DNA of 23,872 nt. Origin: VGBK01 sp964354255. Lineage in GTDB: Bacteria > Actinomycetota > Acidimicrobiia > Spongiisociales > UBA11373. Under the pieces are notes generated by a model, which saw only the letters and a list, made by a program, of their open reading frames with translations, had not been told where the DNA came from and did no database searches. The translations under genes and the position numbers were made by a program. The DNA lies in contig CAYGYX010000030.1 in NCBI GenBank assembly GCA_964354255.1, forward strand, positions 1 to 23,872, written 5' to 3'. Positions 1 to 7,213 of the stretch are shown here, piece after piece (positions within the stretch are counted from its first letter, which is position 1; every line of letters starts with the position of its first letter).

Positions 1-50
1 CGACCTCTTCCTTGTAAGGGAAGCGCTCTCGCCACCTGAGCTAAGCGCCC
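1..50 (-). tRNA. tRNA-Val (anticodon TAC), 3' part cut off by the window edge
   Basis: On the minus strand the sequence reads as an acceptor strand GGGCGCT (50-44), TA, a D-stem GCTC/GAGC, an anticodon stem CTTCC/GGAAG and a loop CTTACAA with anticodon TAC, then the variable region AGGTC. TAC reads the valine codon GTA. The T-arm and the 3' acceptor strand lie beyond base 1, so the acceptor pairing cannot be checked. The 5' end at base 50 is placed from the 7-nt acceptor plus TA spacing typical of this tRNA. Confidence 0.93.
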
Positions 51-63
51 CTGCCGGCCGCTG

Positions 64-72
64 AGGGTACCA
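64..72 (-). promoter_or_regulatory. Probable extended -10 of the tRNA-Val promoter
   Basis: On the minus strand TGG TACCCT (72-64) fits an extended -10 (TGn plus TANNNT), and a CGGACG hexamer lies 17 bases upstream as a poor -35. Initiation would fall near base 57, a few bases before the tRNA 5' end at 50. The box sits in the 46-bp gap between the stop of the substrate-binding protein gene and the tRNA. This is a motif match only. Confidence 0.4.
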
Positions 73-96
73 GCGGTCGAGGGCGACGTCCGGGGG

Positions 97-1956
97 CTAC
101 AGGTCCTGGCGGTACCAGGACTCGACGTTCCAGGTGTCCCCTCCCTGGACCAGTTCACCCAGGTAGTAGGGGACGTGCCGGTACCCGCCCAGGGTGTCGG
201 CCCACACGGCCCCGGCATCGGGCCGTTGGTACAGCGGGATGATCACCGCCTGATCGGCCAGGATCGCCTCGGCCTCGCTCACATAGGCAATCAGGTCGGC
301 CTCGTTGATGCTGGCGTTCATGAGGTCCCACAGCTCGGCGAAGCGCGCCGTGTGCTCGTCGGAGTAGCCGGCCGGCTGGTCGAACCAGCCATCCTCCGAC
401 CCCACGACCTCCGGGGTGCCCCAACGGTAGAAGTTCAGGCCGGCGGGCAGCGGCCCCTCCGGGTCCAGCATGATGTGCCACCAAACCAGCTCGGCGAGGC
501 CCGGCCGGCCCACGAGACTCCACTCGCCCAGGTCCCAGTTGCCGAGATCGAGAGTGTCGCCAAAGAAGAGCACGGAGTCCTCGAGCTCGGCCTCGTAGGC
601 GATGCCCACCTCGTCGAACATGTCGATGAGCAGCTGGGAGAGCAGCACCCGGGCGGGCGAGTTGAAGGTGGCCGTGAAGACCACCGTGGGGGGCGCCGCC
701 TGGCAGTCGACGCCCTCTTCCGCGCACAGGGCGGCCAGGTACTCGCGGGACTTGTCGGGGCTGTAGTCGTACTGGTCCCAGGCGGCTCCCGAGAGCTCCG
801 GACTGAAAGCGTCGACGTAGGAGGACATCGACTCCACCTCGCCCATGAGAATCTCATCGACGATCAGCTGACGGTCGATGGCGTGCGCCACCGCCTTGCG
901 GAAGTTGAGGTGGAGGTTGTACGAGCCGGCGTTCCTCGCCAGGCGGTTCTCGCCGAACTGGAAAGCGAGGTGCTCCCAGGTAGGCCCGGCCACGACGTCG
1001 ACCGCGGCGCCATCGGACTCCAGTTGCCGCAGCTGCTCGATGGCCTCCACGTCCTCCGGCGGCGGGGCCATCACCTGCACTTCGCGCCCCCGGAAGGCCT
1101 CGAGCAGCGCCGCCGCATCGGGGTAGAAACGAACGACCACCGAGTCCAGGTACGGCAGCTGCTCCCCGGTCTCCCGGTCGGTCTGCCAGTAGTTCTCGTT
1201 GCGCACCAGCCTGACGAACTCGCCCTTCTGCCACGAGTCGATGCGAAACGGCCCGCAGGAGAGCCAGCCGGAGTCGTCGTAGGCGGTGGCGAAGTCGGTG
1301 CCCTCGATCTGATGCTTCGGCAGGATGAGGCCGAAGAGGTTCTCCACCTGGAGGGTCGGCGTGCTCAGTGTGAACTCGAAGCTCTTCTCCCCCGCGGCGA
1401 TCGAATCCGGGATGATGTCCTCGTAGTACTTCTGGTTGATGGCGTTGTCCGGGTTCATGATCGTCTGGTAGGTGAACTCGTAGTCGTACCCCGACACGGG
1501 GGTGCCGTCCTCCCAGACCGACTCCTCCCGGATGCGGTAGCGGACGGTCTCAGTGCCGTCGGCGTTCACGGTGAGCCCGCCGTTGGCAACGGTGGGGAGC
1601 TGGACCACCAAGTCGGGAACCAGCTCCAGCGTGTCCCCGTCGACCTCCTGGGTCCCACACGTCCACGCCCGGCTGATGCGGGCAACCGAGTAGCTGTCGC
1701 CGCCCAGCGCGTACGGGTTCAGGGTCGGCGGTTCCTGGTCGTCGCCGATGACCGCCTCGCCGCCGCGGGGCGTCCCGGAGGCGGTCGTGGTGGTGGCCGC
1801 CGTGGTAGTGGTTGGGGACGTCGTGGTCGGTGCTTGCGTGGTGGTGCCCGGGCCGGCCGTCGTGGTGCTCTCGGCACTGCCATTCGTGCAGGCGGCGAAG
1901 GCCAGCCCCATCGCCAGGGCAAGCCACCCACAACGCCCGCGTCGGCCATGTCCCAT
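97..1956 (-). CDS. Peptide/nickel-type ABC transporter substrate-binding lipoprotein (SBP family 5)
   Basis: A 619-residue extracytoplasmic binding protein, expected to capture peptides or similar solutes for an ABC importer. The start at ATG 1956 has AAAGGA 9 nt upstream. The N terminus has an Arg-rich n-region, a hydrophobic stretch and a lipobox-like FAAC, so Cys23 is the probable lipidated residue. A Thr-rich linker covers about residues 30-60. The mature part has SBP_bac_5 traits: the opening EPPTLNPYALGGD, YRIREESVWEDGTPVSGYDYEFT, GPFRIDSWQKGEFVRLVRNENYW, and HLNFRKAVAHAIDRQLI near the middle. The length is at the upper end for the family. No permease or ATPase gene is in the window, so the partners are elsewhere or beyond the left edge after the tRNA. 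The ligand cannot be told from sequence. The family is certain; the peptide substrate is a default assumption. Confidence 0.93.
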   Translation of the reverse strand: MGHGRRGRCGWLALAMGLAFAACTNGSAESTTTAGPGTTTQAPTTTSPTTTTAATTTTASGTPRGGEAVIGDDQEPPTLNPYALGGDSYSVARISRAWTCGTQEVDGDTLELVPDLVVQLPTVANGGLTVNADGTETVRYRIREESVWEDGTPVSGYDYEFTYQTIMNPDNAINQKYYEDIIPDSIAAGEKSFEFTLSTPTLQVENLFGLILPKHQIEGTDFATAYDDSGWLSCGPFRIDSWQKGEFVRLVRNENYWQTDRETGEQLPYLDSVVVRFYPDAAALLEAFRGREVQVMAPPPEDVEAIEQLRQLESDGAAVDVVAGPTWEHLAFQFGENRLARNAGSYNLHLNFRKAVAHAIDRQLIVDEILMGEVESMSSYVDAFSPELSGAAWDQYDYSPDKSREYLAALCAEEGVDCQAAPPTVVFTATFNSPARVLLSQLLIDMFDEVGIAYEAELEDSVLFFGDTLDLGNWDLGEWSLVGRPGLAELVWWHIMLDPEGPLPAGLNFYRWGTPEVVGSEDGWFDQPAGYSDEHTARFAELWDLMNASINEADLIAYVSEAEAILADQAVIIPLYQRPDAGAVWADTLGGYRHVPYYLGELVQGGDTWNVESWYRQDL

Positions 1957-2298
1957 GCCTATTCGTCCTTTCCCACGCGTTTCCTACCGCCCCGCACGGC
2001 GGGCATTCTCCCGAGGCGCTTCGACGACCCCGCCGGTGCTCAGCGTGCCACACCCTCGGCCTGGCGGCGCGAGACTACCCGAACCGCCGGTTCATACCCA
2101 GATGGCCCGCGCCGAGCCTGCCGGGAGGGGAAAGGCCCGGCCGGGGCGCGCTTGCCCAAGCTCAACCGCCCCGTCGCGGCCTCAGACCATCCGAGTCTTG
2201 CCGTCCGGACCGAAGCCGCGGGGCTTTGTCCCCTAGCGACGGCATCCCCGGCGGCCGACCATGCCCCCAAGTCCTCTCCACACCGCAAGGGGGTTTCG
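1957..2298. other. 342-bp divergent intergenic region
   Basis: This gap separates the 5' ends of two divergent genes and must hold both promoters. I can support only the ribosome-binding sites at its edges: AAAGGA for the minus-strand gene and AAGGGGG for the plus-strand gene. Open frames cross it on the plus strand but have no start or coding signature of their own. No convincing -35/-10 pair, strong hairpin or repeat is visible. Confidence 0.6.
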
Positions 2299-3660
2299 AT
2301 GCCCAGGTCGGACCAGGCTGCCGAAGACCTCAACCCGCACCACATCGCCCGAACCCAGTTCGAGGCCGCTCTCCCATACGCCGCCGACCTCAGCGACTGG
2401 CGGGGCATGTCGGAGTGGCTATTCGACCCCGAAAGGGTCGTCAAGCTGACCCTCCCGGTTGTCATGGACGACGGCCACGTGCACGTCTTCCGCGGCTACC
2501 GGGTCCTCCACAACACCGCCCGCGGTCCCGGCAAGGGCGGCATCCGCTTCTACCCCACCGTCGACGAGGACGAGGTGAGCGCCCTCGCCACCTGGATGAC
2601 GTGGAAGTGCGCCGTCGTGGACGTCCCCTTCGGCGGGGCCAAGGGAGGGGTGGAGTGCGACCCGCTCCAGATGTCGACGGCCGAGAAGCGGCGGGTCACT
2701 CGGCGCTTCATCGCCGCCCTCGGCGACGACATCGGCCCCTACACCGACATCCCGGCGCCGGACATGAACACCGACGCCCAGGTGATGGCGTGGATCTACG
2801 ACACCTACCAGATGATGCACCGCCACACCATCAACCTCGGGGTGGTCACCGGCAAGCCGCTCGACCTCGGCGGCATCCCGGGGCGCACCACCGCCACCGC
2901 CCAGGGGCTGGCCTACGTGCTCGAGCGCATGCTGGAGCACGACGAGATCCCCGGGCTCACCAGCATCACGGGCAGCCGCGTCTCCGTGCAGGGCTTCGGC
3001 AACGTGGGCCGCTACAGCGCCCTCATCCTGCGCGACATGGGGGCCCGGGTGGTCGCGGTGAGCGACATCGGGGGCGGGGCGGCCAACCCCGACGGCCTCG
3101 ACCTGGACGCAGTCGACGCCCACTTCCGCAAGACCGGCACCACCCTGGGCGCCCCCGGCACCCAGGCACTGGACGTGAAGGGCACCCTCGCAGTGGACTG
3201 CGACATCCTGGTGCCGGCAGCCCTGGAGAACCAGATCACCCTCGAGAACGTCGGCCGGGTCAAGGCGAAGGTGGTGGTGGAGGGAGCCAACGGGCCGACG
3301 ACCCCGGGCGCCGACCGCGTGCTGGCCGACAAGGGCATCCCGGTGATCCCCGACATCCTGGCCAACGCCGGCGGGGTGGCCGTCTCCTACTTCGAGTGGG
3401 TGCGCAACCTCTCCAACGAGCTGCAAGTGGAGGAGAGCGACGTCAACGCCCGCCTGCGCGTGCAGATGCGCCGGGCGACGGATGGGGTCCTCGACACCTA
3501 CCACCGGCTGCGCGATCAGCTGCCCGAGTACCAGGAGCGCTGGCGCCAAGCGATGCCCGATGCCTCGCCGCTGACCCCGCCCGACCTGCGGGTCGCCGCC
3601 ATGGTCAGCGCGGTGGGGCGCTGCTGGTCGGCCCTGGCGCAGCGCGGCGTCTGGCCGTAG
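2299..3660 (+). CDS. Glu/Leu/Phe/Val dehydrogenase family protein, probably glutamate dehydrogenase
   Basis: A 453-residue cytoplasmic enzyme, expected to interconvert glutamate and 2-oxoglutarate plus ammonia with NAD(P). The start at ATG 2299 follows AAGGGGG at good spacing; the frame stays open far upstream, but only as antisense to the neighbouring gene. The catalytic N-terminal domain carries WMTWKCAVVDVPFGGAKGGV, with Lys103 and Lys115 at the positions of the substrate-binding and catalytic lysines, then the conserved TDIPAPDMNTD and TGKPLDLGGIPGRTTATAQG. The Rossmann domain has GFGNVG (232-237), then VVVEGANGPTTPGAD and PDILANAGGVAVSYFEW. Length and motifs fit glutamate dehydrogenase better than the shorter leucine or phenylalanine dehydrogenases, but specificity is inferred. 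The C-terminal 40 or so residues are slightly longer than usual. The gene is divergent from the binding protein and ends at a strong hairpin. Confidence 0.95.
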   Translation: MPRSDQAAEDLNPHHIARTQFEAALPYAADLSDWRGMSEWLFDPERVVKLTLPVVMDDGHVHVFRGYRVLHNTARGPGKGGIRFYPTVDEDEVSALATWMTWKCAVVDVPFGGAKGGVECDPLQMSTAEKRRVTRRFIAALGDDIGPYTDIPAPDMNTDAQVMAWIYDTYQMMHRHTINLGVVTGKPLDLGGIPGRTTATAQGLAYVLERMLEHDEIPGLTSITGSRVSVQGFGNVGRYSALILRDMGARVVAVSDIGGGAANPDGLDLDAVDAHFRKTGTTLGAPGTQALDVKGTLAVDCDILVPAALENQITLENVGRVKAKVVVEGANGPTTPGADRVLADKGIPVIPDILANAGGVAVSYFEWVRNLSNELQVEESDVNARLRVQMRRATDGVLDTYHRLRDQLPEYQERWRQAMPDASPLTPPDLRVAAMVSAVGRCWSALAQRGVWP

Positions 3661-3682
3661 GCCGCCGATCCGCCATTCCCCG

Positions 3683-3711
3683 TTGGGCCGGGGCCGGGTG
3701 CCCCGGCCCAA
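3683..3711. terminator. Perfect 12-bp hairpin between convergent genes
   Basis: The arm TTGGGCCGGGGC (3683-3694), a 5-base loop CGGGT and the exact reverse complement GCCCCGGCCCAA (3700-3711) form a 12-bp stem. It lies 22 bp after the dehydrogenase stop and 37 bp before the stop of the opposing gene. No T tract follows on either strand, as is common in GC-rich actinobacteria. It could serve both transcripts. Confidence 0.75.
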
Positions 3712-3748
3712 TCGCGGGTGAGCCAGGCGCCCCACAAACCGGGGCCCC

Positions 3749-4426
3749 TCAGGCTCCCGGCACTCGCAACCAGGCCCCCTGCGGCACCTCGCGCTGCTCG
3801 GCAGTGACCTGCAGGACCCCCAGCTCATCGCAACTCACCGTCGTGTTGTCGCAACCCCCCTCGGCCCGCGGCTGGTAGTTGACCCGCACGTGCTGCGGCC
3901 GCAACTCCTCACCGGCCGCCGACACCGCCCGTAGGTCGCTCCAGCGCACCACCACCGCGGGATGCTCGCAGCGGGCAAAGGACTCGGTCCACACCATGGG
4001 CGAGTGCAGGTACTCGCCCCGGGTGTAGAGGTCACGCACGACCTGCTCCACCCGCCCCTCCCGGTCCTCGACGATGCCCCGCCAGGCCCGAATGCCCTCC
4101 GGAGCCTCCGGCGCCGGGGTGATGGAAAGCCGGTAGCGGTGGCCCAGCTCCCAGGGGAACTCGCGGGTGTTGGGATCGCGGCGGGGCCCACGCAGCTCCG
4201 AGGTCGAGCCCTCCAGGACCCGGGTGCCCCGCTCCGCCGGGCCGTAGCCTCCGAAGTTGACCGCGCCGCCCCCCGGGTAGCGCGGGTTCCACTGCAGGCC
4301 GAGGTGGGCACCGCCCTGCAGCCGCGGCCCGGCGGCCAAGGACACCTGGAGGGCCCAGAAGTAGAGCCGCTTCACCGCCGGGGCGGCCACCACCTCCAGC
4401 GTCGCCTCCACCTGGAGGAGGGGCAC
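3749..4426 (-). CDS. Uncharacterised protein of beta-rich appearance; start uncertain
   Basis: I do not recognise a named family. The product is rich in short alternating hydrophobic stretches suggesting a beta-sandwich: VPLLQVEATLEVV, KRLYFWALQVSLA, GAHLGLQWNPRYPGGGAVNFGGYG, ELGHRYRLSITPAP, then a C-terminal half with three Cys residues near SFARCEHP and GGCDNTTVSCDELG. No signal peptide is apparent with this start. The start is a real problem. The frame stays open to an ATG at 4765, but that would overlap the upstream RTX-transglycosylase gene by 215 bp in a region that clearly encodes the other protein. The first GTG outside it is 4426, used here (225 residues). Yet the protein-like frame SFHLIWDLPE lies just before that GTG, so a non-standard start (for example CTG near 4540) or a longer overlap is possible. 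It lies directly downstream of the RTX gene on the same strand and is probably co-transcribed. Confidence 0.7.
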   Translation of the reverse strand: MPLLQVEATLEVVAAPAVKRLYFWALQVSLAAGPRLQGGAHLGLQWNPRYPGGGAVNFGGYGPAERGTRVLEGSTSELRGPRRDPNTREFPWELGHRYRLSITPAPEAPEGIRAWRGIVEDREGRVEQVVRDLYTRGEYLHSPMVWTESFARCEHPAVVVRWSDLRAVSAAGEELRPQHVRVNYQPRAEGGCDNTTVSCDELGVLQVTAEQREVPQGAWLRVPGA

Positions 4427-4550
4427 TTCGGGCAGGTCCCAAATGAGATGGAATGACGAGGCACCGTTGGCCGATCGGGGCTCCCCCGAAGTTCGCTGGC
4501 GGGCAGACCAGGCGGCAGCGGCCCGGTTGATACTGCGCCGGATCAGGAGG

Positions 4551-5834
4551 TCACTCCCACAAGGCGAGCCTGACGAGAACCCCGTAGCAGGCCCAGTGAT
4601 CCCCCCAGGCCGCGCCGGGGTCCTCCAGATGATCGTCGAGGGCGTTGCCCAGCAGCCAGGCGGCGACCCGGGAGTTGGCCAGCGGGTTGAACACGCTGGC
4701 CCCGGGGAACCCGGCTGCTGCCGCCCGGTTTTCCCAGTAGATCGACTTGTGCTGGAAGAGGCCATCGACGGTGGCCCCGAAGGGAGACGAGGGGGTCGTC
4801 TGGTAGGGATCGCCCAGGCTCTCGCAGGCGACGATCTGCAGGGCGTGCTCGATCTCCCCCAACAGGGCAGCCGACACCTCCGGACGGGTCTCGGCCAGCA
4901 GGGCCGCCCGCTCCTGGAAAGCCCGGACGATCACCCGCCGCCAGGGCTCCGCCGTCTCCTTGTCCCGCCCCGAGCCACGGGCTCCCCGGTAGGTCTCGCA
5001 GGAAGCCTTCTCCCCCCCGTTGCATGAGTCGAACCGTGCGCCGCCGTCGAGCAGATCGCCGGGATCAACCCCGCCGCCCGCCGGTGGCCGGCCGCTGGGC
5101 GCATCCTGACAGCTGATGGTGCCGGTGAGGTTGCACTCCGCCCCCCACAACTCGTCGAACCCGGACCCCCCGAGGAGGGAATCGGCGTCCGCTCCACCCT
5201 GCAGCAGGTCGTCGCCGCCACCACCCGACAGCTCGTCCACCCCCTCATCACCCCACAAGAAGTCGTCCCCCTGCCCCCCCTGGAGCGCATCGTTCCCGCC
5301 ACCGCCCTGCAACTCGTCGTCGCCATCACCACCCTGCAGGAGGTCGGCGCCCGCGTCCCCATACAGCCGATCGTCGCCCGGCCCGCCCAGCAACGTGTCG
5401 GGGCCCCCGCCGCCCATGAGGAGGTCGGCGCCGTCACCGCCGTCCAGGACGTCACCCCCCGGGCCTCCGGTGATGACGTCGTCGCCTCCCTCTCCGTACA
5501 GGGTGTCGCTGCCACCCCCGCTCATCAACACGTCGTTGCCGTCGCCGCCCCAGACCACGTCGTCGTCCAGCCGGGTCACCACCGAATCGTCGCCTGCCCC
5601 TGCGCAGATCAGGTCGCGCCCGTTCAGCCCATCGATCTGGTCATTGCCGGCGAGCCCGGCGATGACGTCGTCCCCCTCCGTGCCGATCAGCGGGTCGGGG
5701 CCGTCGGTGCCGACGATGGTGGCCACCTCGCCCTGGCACATGACCGGCTCCTCCGCCGCCGCCACCCGGGGCGCAGCCAGCACCCCCAACACGAGCAGGG
5801 CACCGAGCAGCGAGCGAAGAGAGCGGCCGGTCAC
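4551..5834 (-). CDS. Secreted RTX-repeat protein with C-terminal transglycosylase/lysozyme-like domain
   Basis: A 427-residue exported protein. The GTG start (5834) has AGGAGG 12 nt upstream, a rather long spacing. Residues 1-27 form a signal peptide (RSLRSL, then a Leu/Val-rich core ending AAA). Residues 42-230 are 21 uninterrupted nonapeptides of the Ca2+-binding GGxGxDxLx type. A Cys-containing linker follows, and residues of about 290-427 form a helical domain with the ordered features of lysozyme-like lytic transglycosylases: IVACES (Glu338 as the likely catalytic acid), DGLFQHKSIYWENRAAAAGFPG and FNPLANSRVAAWLL. Lytic transglycosylases cleave peptidoglycan glycan strands; the RTX part is expected to fold on binding Ca2+ outside the cell. 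Both domains are read from sequence, but peptidoglycan as the substrate is inferred. It could equally be a wall-binding or predatory/defensive lysin. The downstream gene (3749-4426) likely shares its transcript. Confidence 0.9.
   Translation of the reverse strand: MTGRSLRSLLGALLVLGVLAAPRVAAAEEPVMCQGEVATIVGTDGPDPLIGTEGDDVIAGLAGNDQIDGLNGRDLICAGAGDDSVVTRLDDDVVWGGDGNDVLMSGGGSDTLYGEGGDDVITGGPGGDVLDGGDGADLLMGGGGPDTLLGGPGDDRLYGDAGADLLQGGDGDDELQGGGGNDALQGGQGDDFLWGDEGVDELSGGGGDDLLQGGADADSLLGGSGFDELWGAECNLTGTISCQDAPSGRPPAGGGVDPGDLLDGGARFDSCNGGEKASCETYRGARGSGRDKETAEPWRRVIVRAFQERAALLAETRPEVSAALLGEIEHALQIVACESLGDPYQTTPSSPFGATVDGLFQHKSIYWENRAAAAGFPGASVFNPLANSRVAAWLLGNALDDHLEDPGAAWGDHWACYGVLVRLALWE
5145..5711 (-). 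repeat. 21 in-phase 27-bp RTX nonapeptide units
   Basis: Residues 42-230 divide into 21 consecutive nonamers with no insertion or shift, so the DNA has a strict 27-bp period. The most typical units read GGDGNDVLM, GGPGDDRLY and GGGGDDLLQ. Units 5-6 (AGAGDDSVV, TRLDDDVVW) and unit 20 (GGADADSLL) are the most degenerate. Codons vary between units, so this is an old coding repeat and not a recent tandem expansion. Confidence 0.92.
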
Positions 5835-5909
5835 GGCAGGCAGAGTCCTCCTATGGGGGCCGGTCGTCGTCAGTATGGCATCCCGAGCACGGGAGCGCTC
5901 CCCATAGGG

Positions 5910-5915
5910 TAGCGT
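5910..5915 (+). promoter_or_regulatory. TANNNT -10 box of a probable leaderless HIT gene
   Basis: TAGCGT ends 8 nt before the GTG start of the HIT gene, and an overlapping TAGGGT lies at 5905-5910. No Shine-Dalgarno sequence stands before that GTG. Initiation about 7 nt after the box would put the transcript 5' end at or next to the start codon. No clear -35 is visible. Confidence 0.5.
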
Positions 5916-5923
5916 CGTGGCTG

Positions 5924-6346
5924 GTGACCACCTGCGCCTTCTGCGAAATCGCTTCCGGCCGGTTCGAGGCCGACATCGTCCTCGATGAGCCGGAGGCGTT
6001 GGGCTTCCTCGACCGGCATCCCGTCTTCCCGGGTCACACCCTGCTGGTGCCCCGGCGCCACGTGGAATCGCTCGACGACCTGCCGCCCGATCTGGTCGCC
6101 CCCCTCTTCGACGCCGCCCGCCGCCTGAGCCGGGCGGTGCGGGTGGCGGTCGAGGCCGACGGGTCGTTCGTGGCGGTGAACAACCACATCAGCCAGAGCG
6201 TCCCCCACCTGCACGTCCACATCCTCCCCCGGCGCCGTCGCGACGGCCTGCGCGGGTTCTTCTGGCCCCGCCTGGGCTATGAGGACGAGGTGCACCGCCT
6301 GCGCACTGCCGAGGCGATCAAGGCCGCCCTGGGCGCCGGCGGCTGA
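5924..6346 (+). CDS. HIT family nucleotide hydrolase/transferase
   Basis: A 140-residue histidine-triad protein with typical full length. The N terminus has TTCAFCEIASGRFEADIVLDEPEALGF, and the signature HLHVHILP places the triad at His95, His97 and His99, with the last as the expected nucleophile for nucleoside-phosphate substrates. LLVPRRHVESLDDLP and VNNHISQSVPH are also typical. The family hydrolyses or transfers nucleotidyl groups (AMP-lysine, dinucleoside polyphosphates); which applies here cannot be told. The GTG start fits the family N terminus and has no ribosome-binding site, only a -10-like box 8 nt upstream, which suggests a leaderless mRNA. The last 70 bp overlap the 3' end of the opposing DUF937-type gene. 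Confidence 0.93.
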   Translation: MTTCAFCEIASGRFEADIVLDEPEALGFLDRHPVFPGHTLLVPRRHVESLDDLPPDLVAPLFDAARRLSRAVRVAVEADGSFVAVNNHISQSVPHLHVHILPRRRRDGLRGFFWPRLGYEDEVHRLRTAEAIKAALGAGG

Positions 6347-7008
6347 GCGGCCCCTCCGAAAGCAGCGTCGGCCCGGCGATCCGCCGCCGGGCCGACCCTT
6401 CCGTTGTCCTCCCGCTGCTTCTTCTTTCGCAACAGGCCTTTCAGGAAGGGCGCGGCCTTGCCCAGCAGGCCCATGGCTCCCCCGGCGCCGCCCACCATGC
6501 CGAGCAGGTTGCCCAGCCCGCCCGAGGCGCCCTGCTGGATCTGCTTGGATTCCCCGGACAGCATGCTGGCCAACCCCGAGGGGTTCAGGCCCTGCTCCTG
6601 CTTGGCCTTGCCCAGGGCCCCCATGAGCAACGGGGCTAGCGTCGTCAGCAGATTGCCCGACTGCTCCTTGCTGAGGCCGGTCTCCCGGCCGACGGCCGCC
6701 GCTACGGGGGCCTGCTTGCGGCCGAGCACATGCCCGAGGATGGCGGAGCCGGGACCGGCGGCCGGGTTGCCCAGGAAGTCCCCGGCTTCGTCGAGGATGC
6801 TGCCGTCGTGGTCCTTGGCCAGCGCCGCGTCGAGCGAGGCGGCCCCCTTCGGCTTGGCGGCGTTCTTGGCCAGGGCCCCAGTGAGGACGCTCAGGGCGGT
6901 CTGCACTGCTCCGGGGACCCTGTCCTGGCCGATACCCAGCTGACCGGCGATGGCCCCTAAGCCACCCGAACCGAGCTTCGAGGTCACCAGATCGATGATG
7001 CTGGCGAT
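6277..7008 (-). CDS. DUF937-type protein, apparent ATC start
   Basis: A protein of 243 residues with the composition of the DUF937 family: Gly/Ala/Leu-rich helices such as ALSVLTGALAKNAA, LDEAGDFLG, SAILGHVLG, VAAAVGRETGLSKEQSGNLLTTLAPLLMGALGK, LASMLSGE and LGNLLGMVGGAGG. The first standard start is GTG 6987, but the frame upstream reads (I)ASIIDLVTSKLG, which matches how DUF937 proteins usually begin, and AAAGGGGGG lies 4 nt before the ATC at 7008, while it is 25 nt from GTG 6987. I therefore place the start at ATC 7008. The family's function is unknown. The C-terminal tail after RKKKQRED is low complexity and runs 70 bp into the opposing HIT gene, so the last 45 or so residues may be poorly conserved. 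Confidence 0.83.
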   Translation of the reverse strand: MASIIDLVTSKLGSGGLGAIAGQLGIGQDRVPGAVQTALSVLTGALAKNAAKPKGAASLDAALAKDHDGSILDEAGDFLGNPAAGPGSAILGHVLGRKQAPVAAAVGRETGLSKEQSGNLLTTLAPLLMGALGKAKQEQGLNPSGLASMLSGESKQIQQGASGGLGNLLGMVGGAGGAMGLLGKAAPFLKGLLRKKKQREDNGRVGPAADRRADAAFGGAAQPPAPRAALIASAVRRRCTSSS

Positions 7009-7179
7009 GGTGCCCCCCCTTTCTCCGCGGGCCGGAGCCTGTTAGTTGGCAAGGCCTCAGGCAACTGACCCCGTCGGCCGCCACCGTCCCCCCGCCCGGC
7101 GACGAGGACAGGAGCGGCAGCCCATGAGCCCGACGTCGCTGCTCGTCCGGACGGCGTCCCGTCGGGCGAAGAGGGCCGC

Positions 7180-7185
7180 TAGCGT
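7180..7185 (+). promoter_or_regulatory. Possible -10 box of the isomerase gene
   Basis: TAGCGT (TANNNT type) lies 28 nt before ATG 7214, which would give a short leader containing the GAGG and AGGAG purine stretches. No -35 is evident. If real, it rules out the longer start at 7124. Confidence 0.35.
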
Positions 7186-7213
7186 CCGGGCAGGCCACTC
7201 GAGGCAGGAGCAG

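Noticed and set aside
175..2298. Long plus-strand open frame leading into the dehydrogenase frame
   Set aside because: It is antisense to the substrate-binding protein, lacks protein-like composition, and the dehydrogenase has a good ribosome-binding site and family-like start at 2299.
1812..3878. 688-codon open frame overlapping the dehydrogenase in another frame
   Set aside because: Arg/Pro/His-rich low-complexity translation typical of an alternative frame in GC-rich DNA.
4427..4765. N-terminal extension of the unknown protein to ATG 4765
   Set aside because: The first 70 or so residues overlap the transglycosylase-like domain in another frame and are Ser/Pro/Thr-rich without Val, a shadow pattern.
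5145..5711. 27-bp periodic DNA that could look like a CRISPR or minisatellite
   Set aside because: The period comes from RTX nonapeptides in a coding frame; units differ in sequence and there are no spacers.
7030..7075. Partly symmetrical GGCAAGGCCTCAGGC stretch before the isomerase gene
   Set aside because: Pairing is short and interrupted; no support for a riboswitch or terminator.
7046..7213. N-terminal extension of the isomerase, including ATG 7124
   Set aside because: Arg/Ala-rich and unlike the family; a TAGCGT box at 7180 and purine-rich sites before ATG 7214 favour the shorter start, though 7124 has a fair ribosome-binding site.
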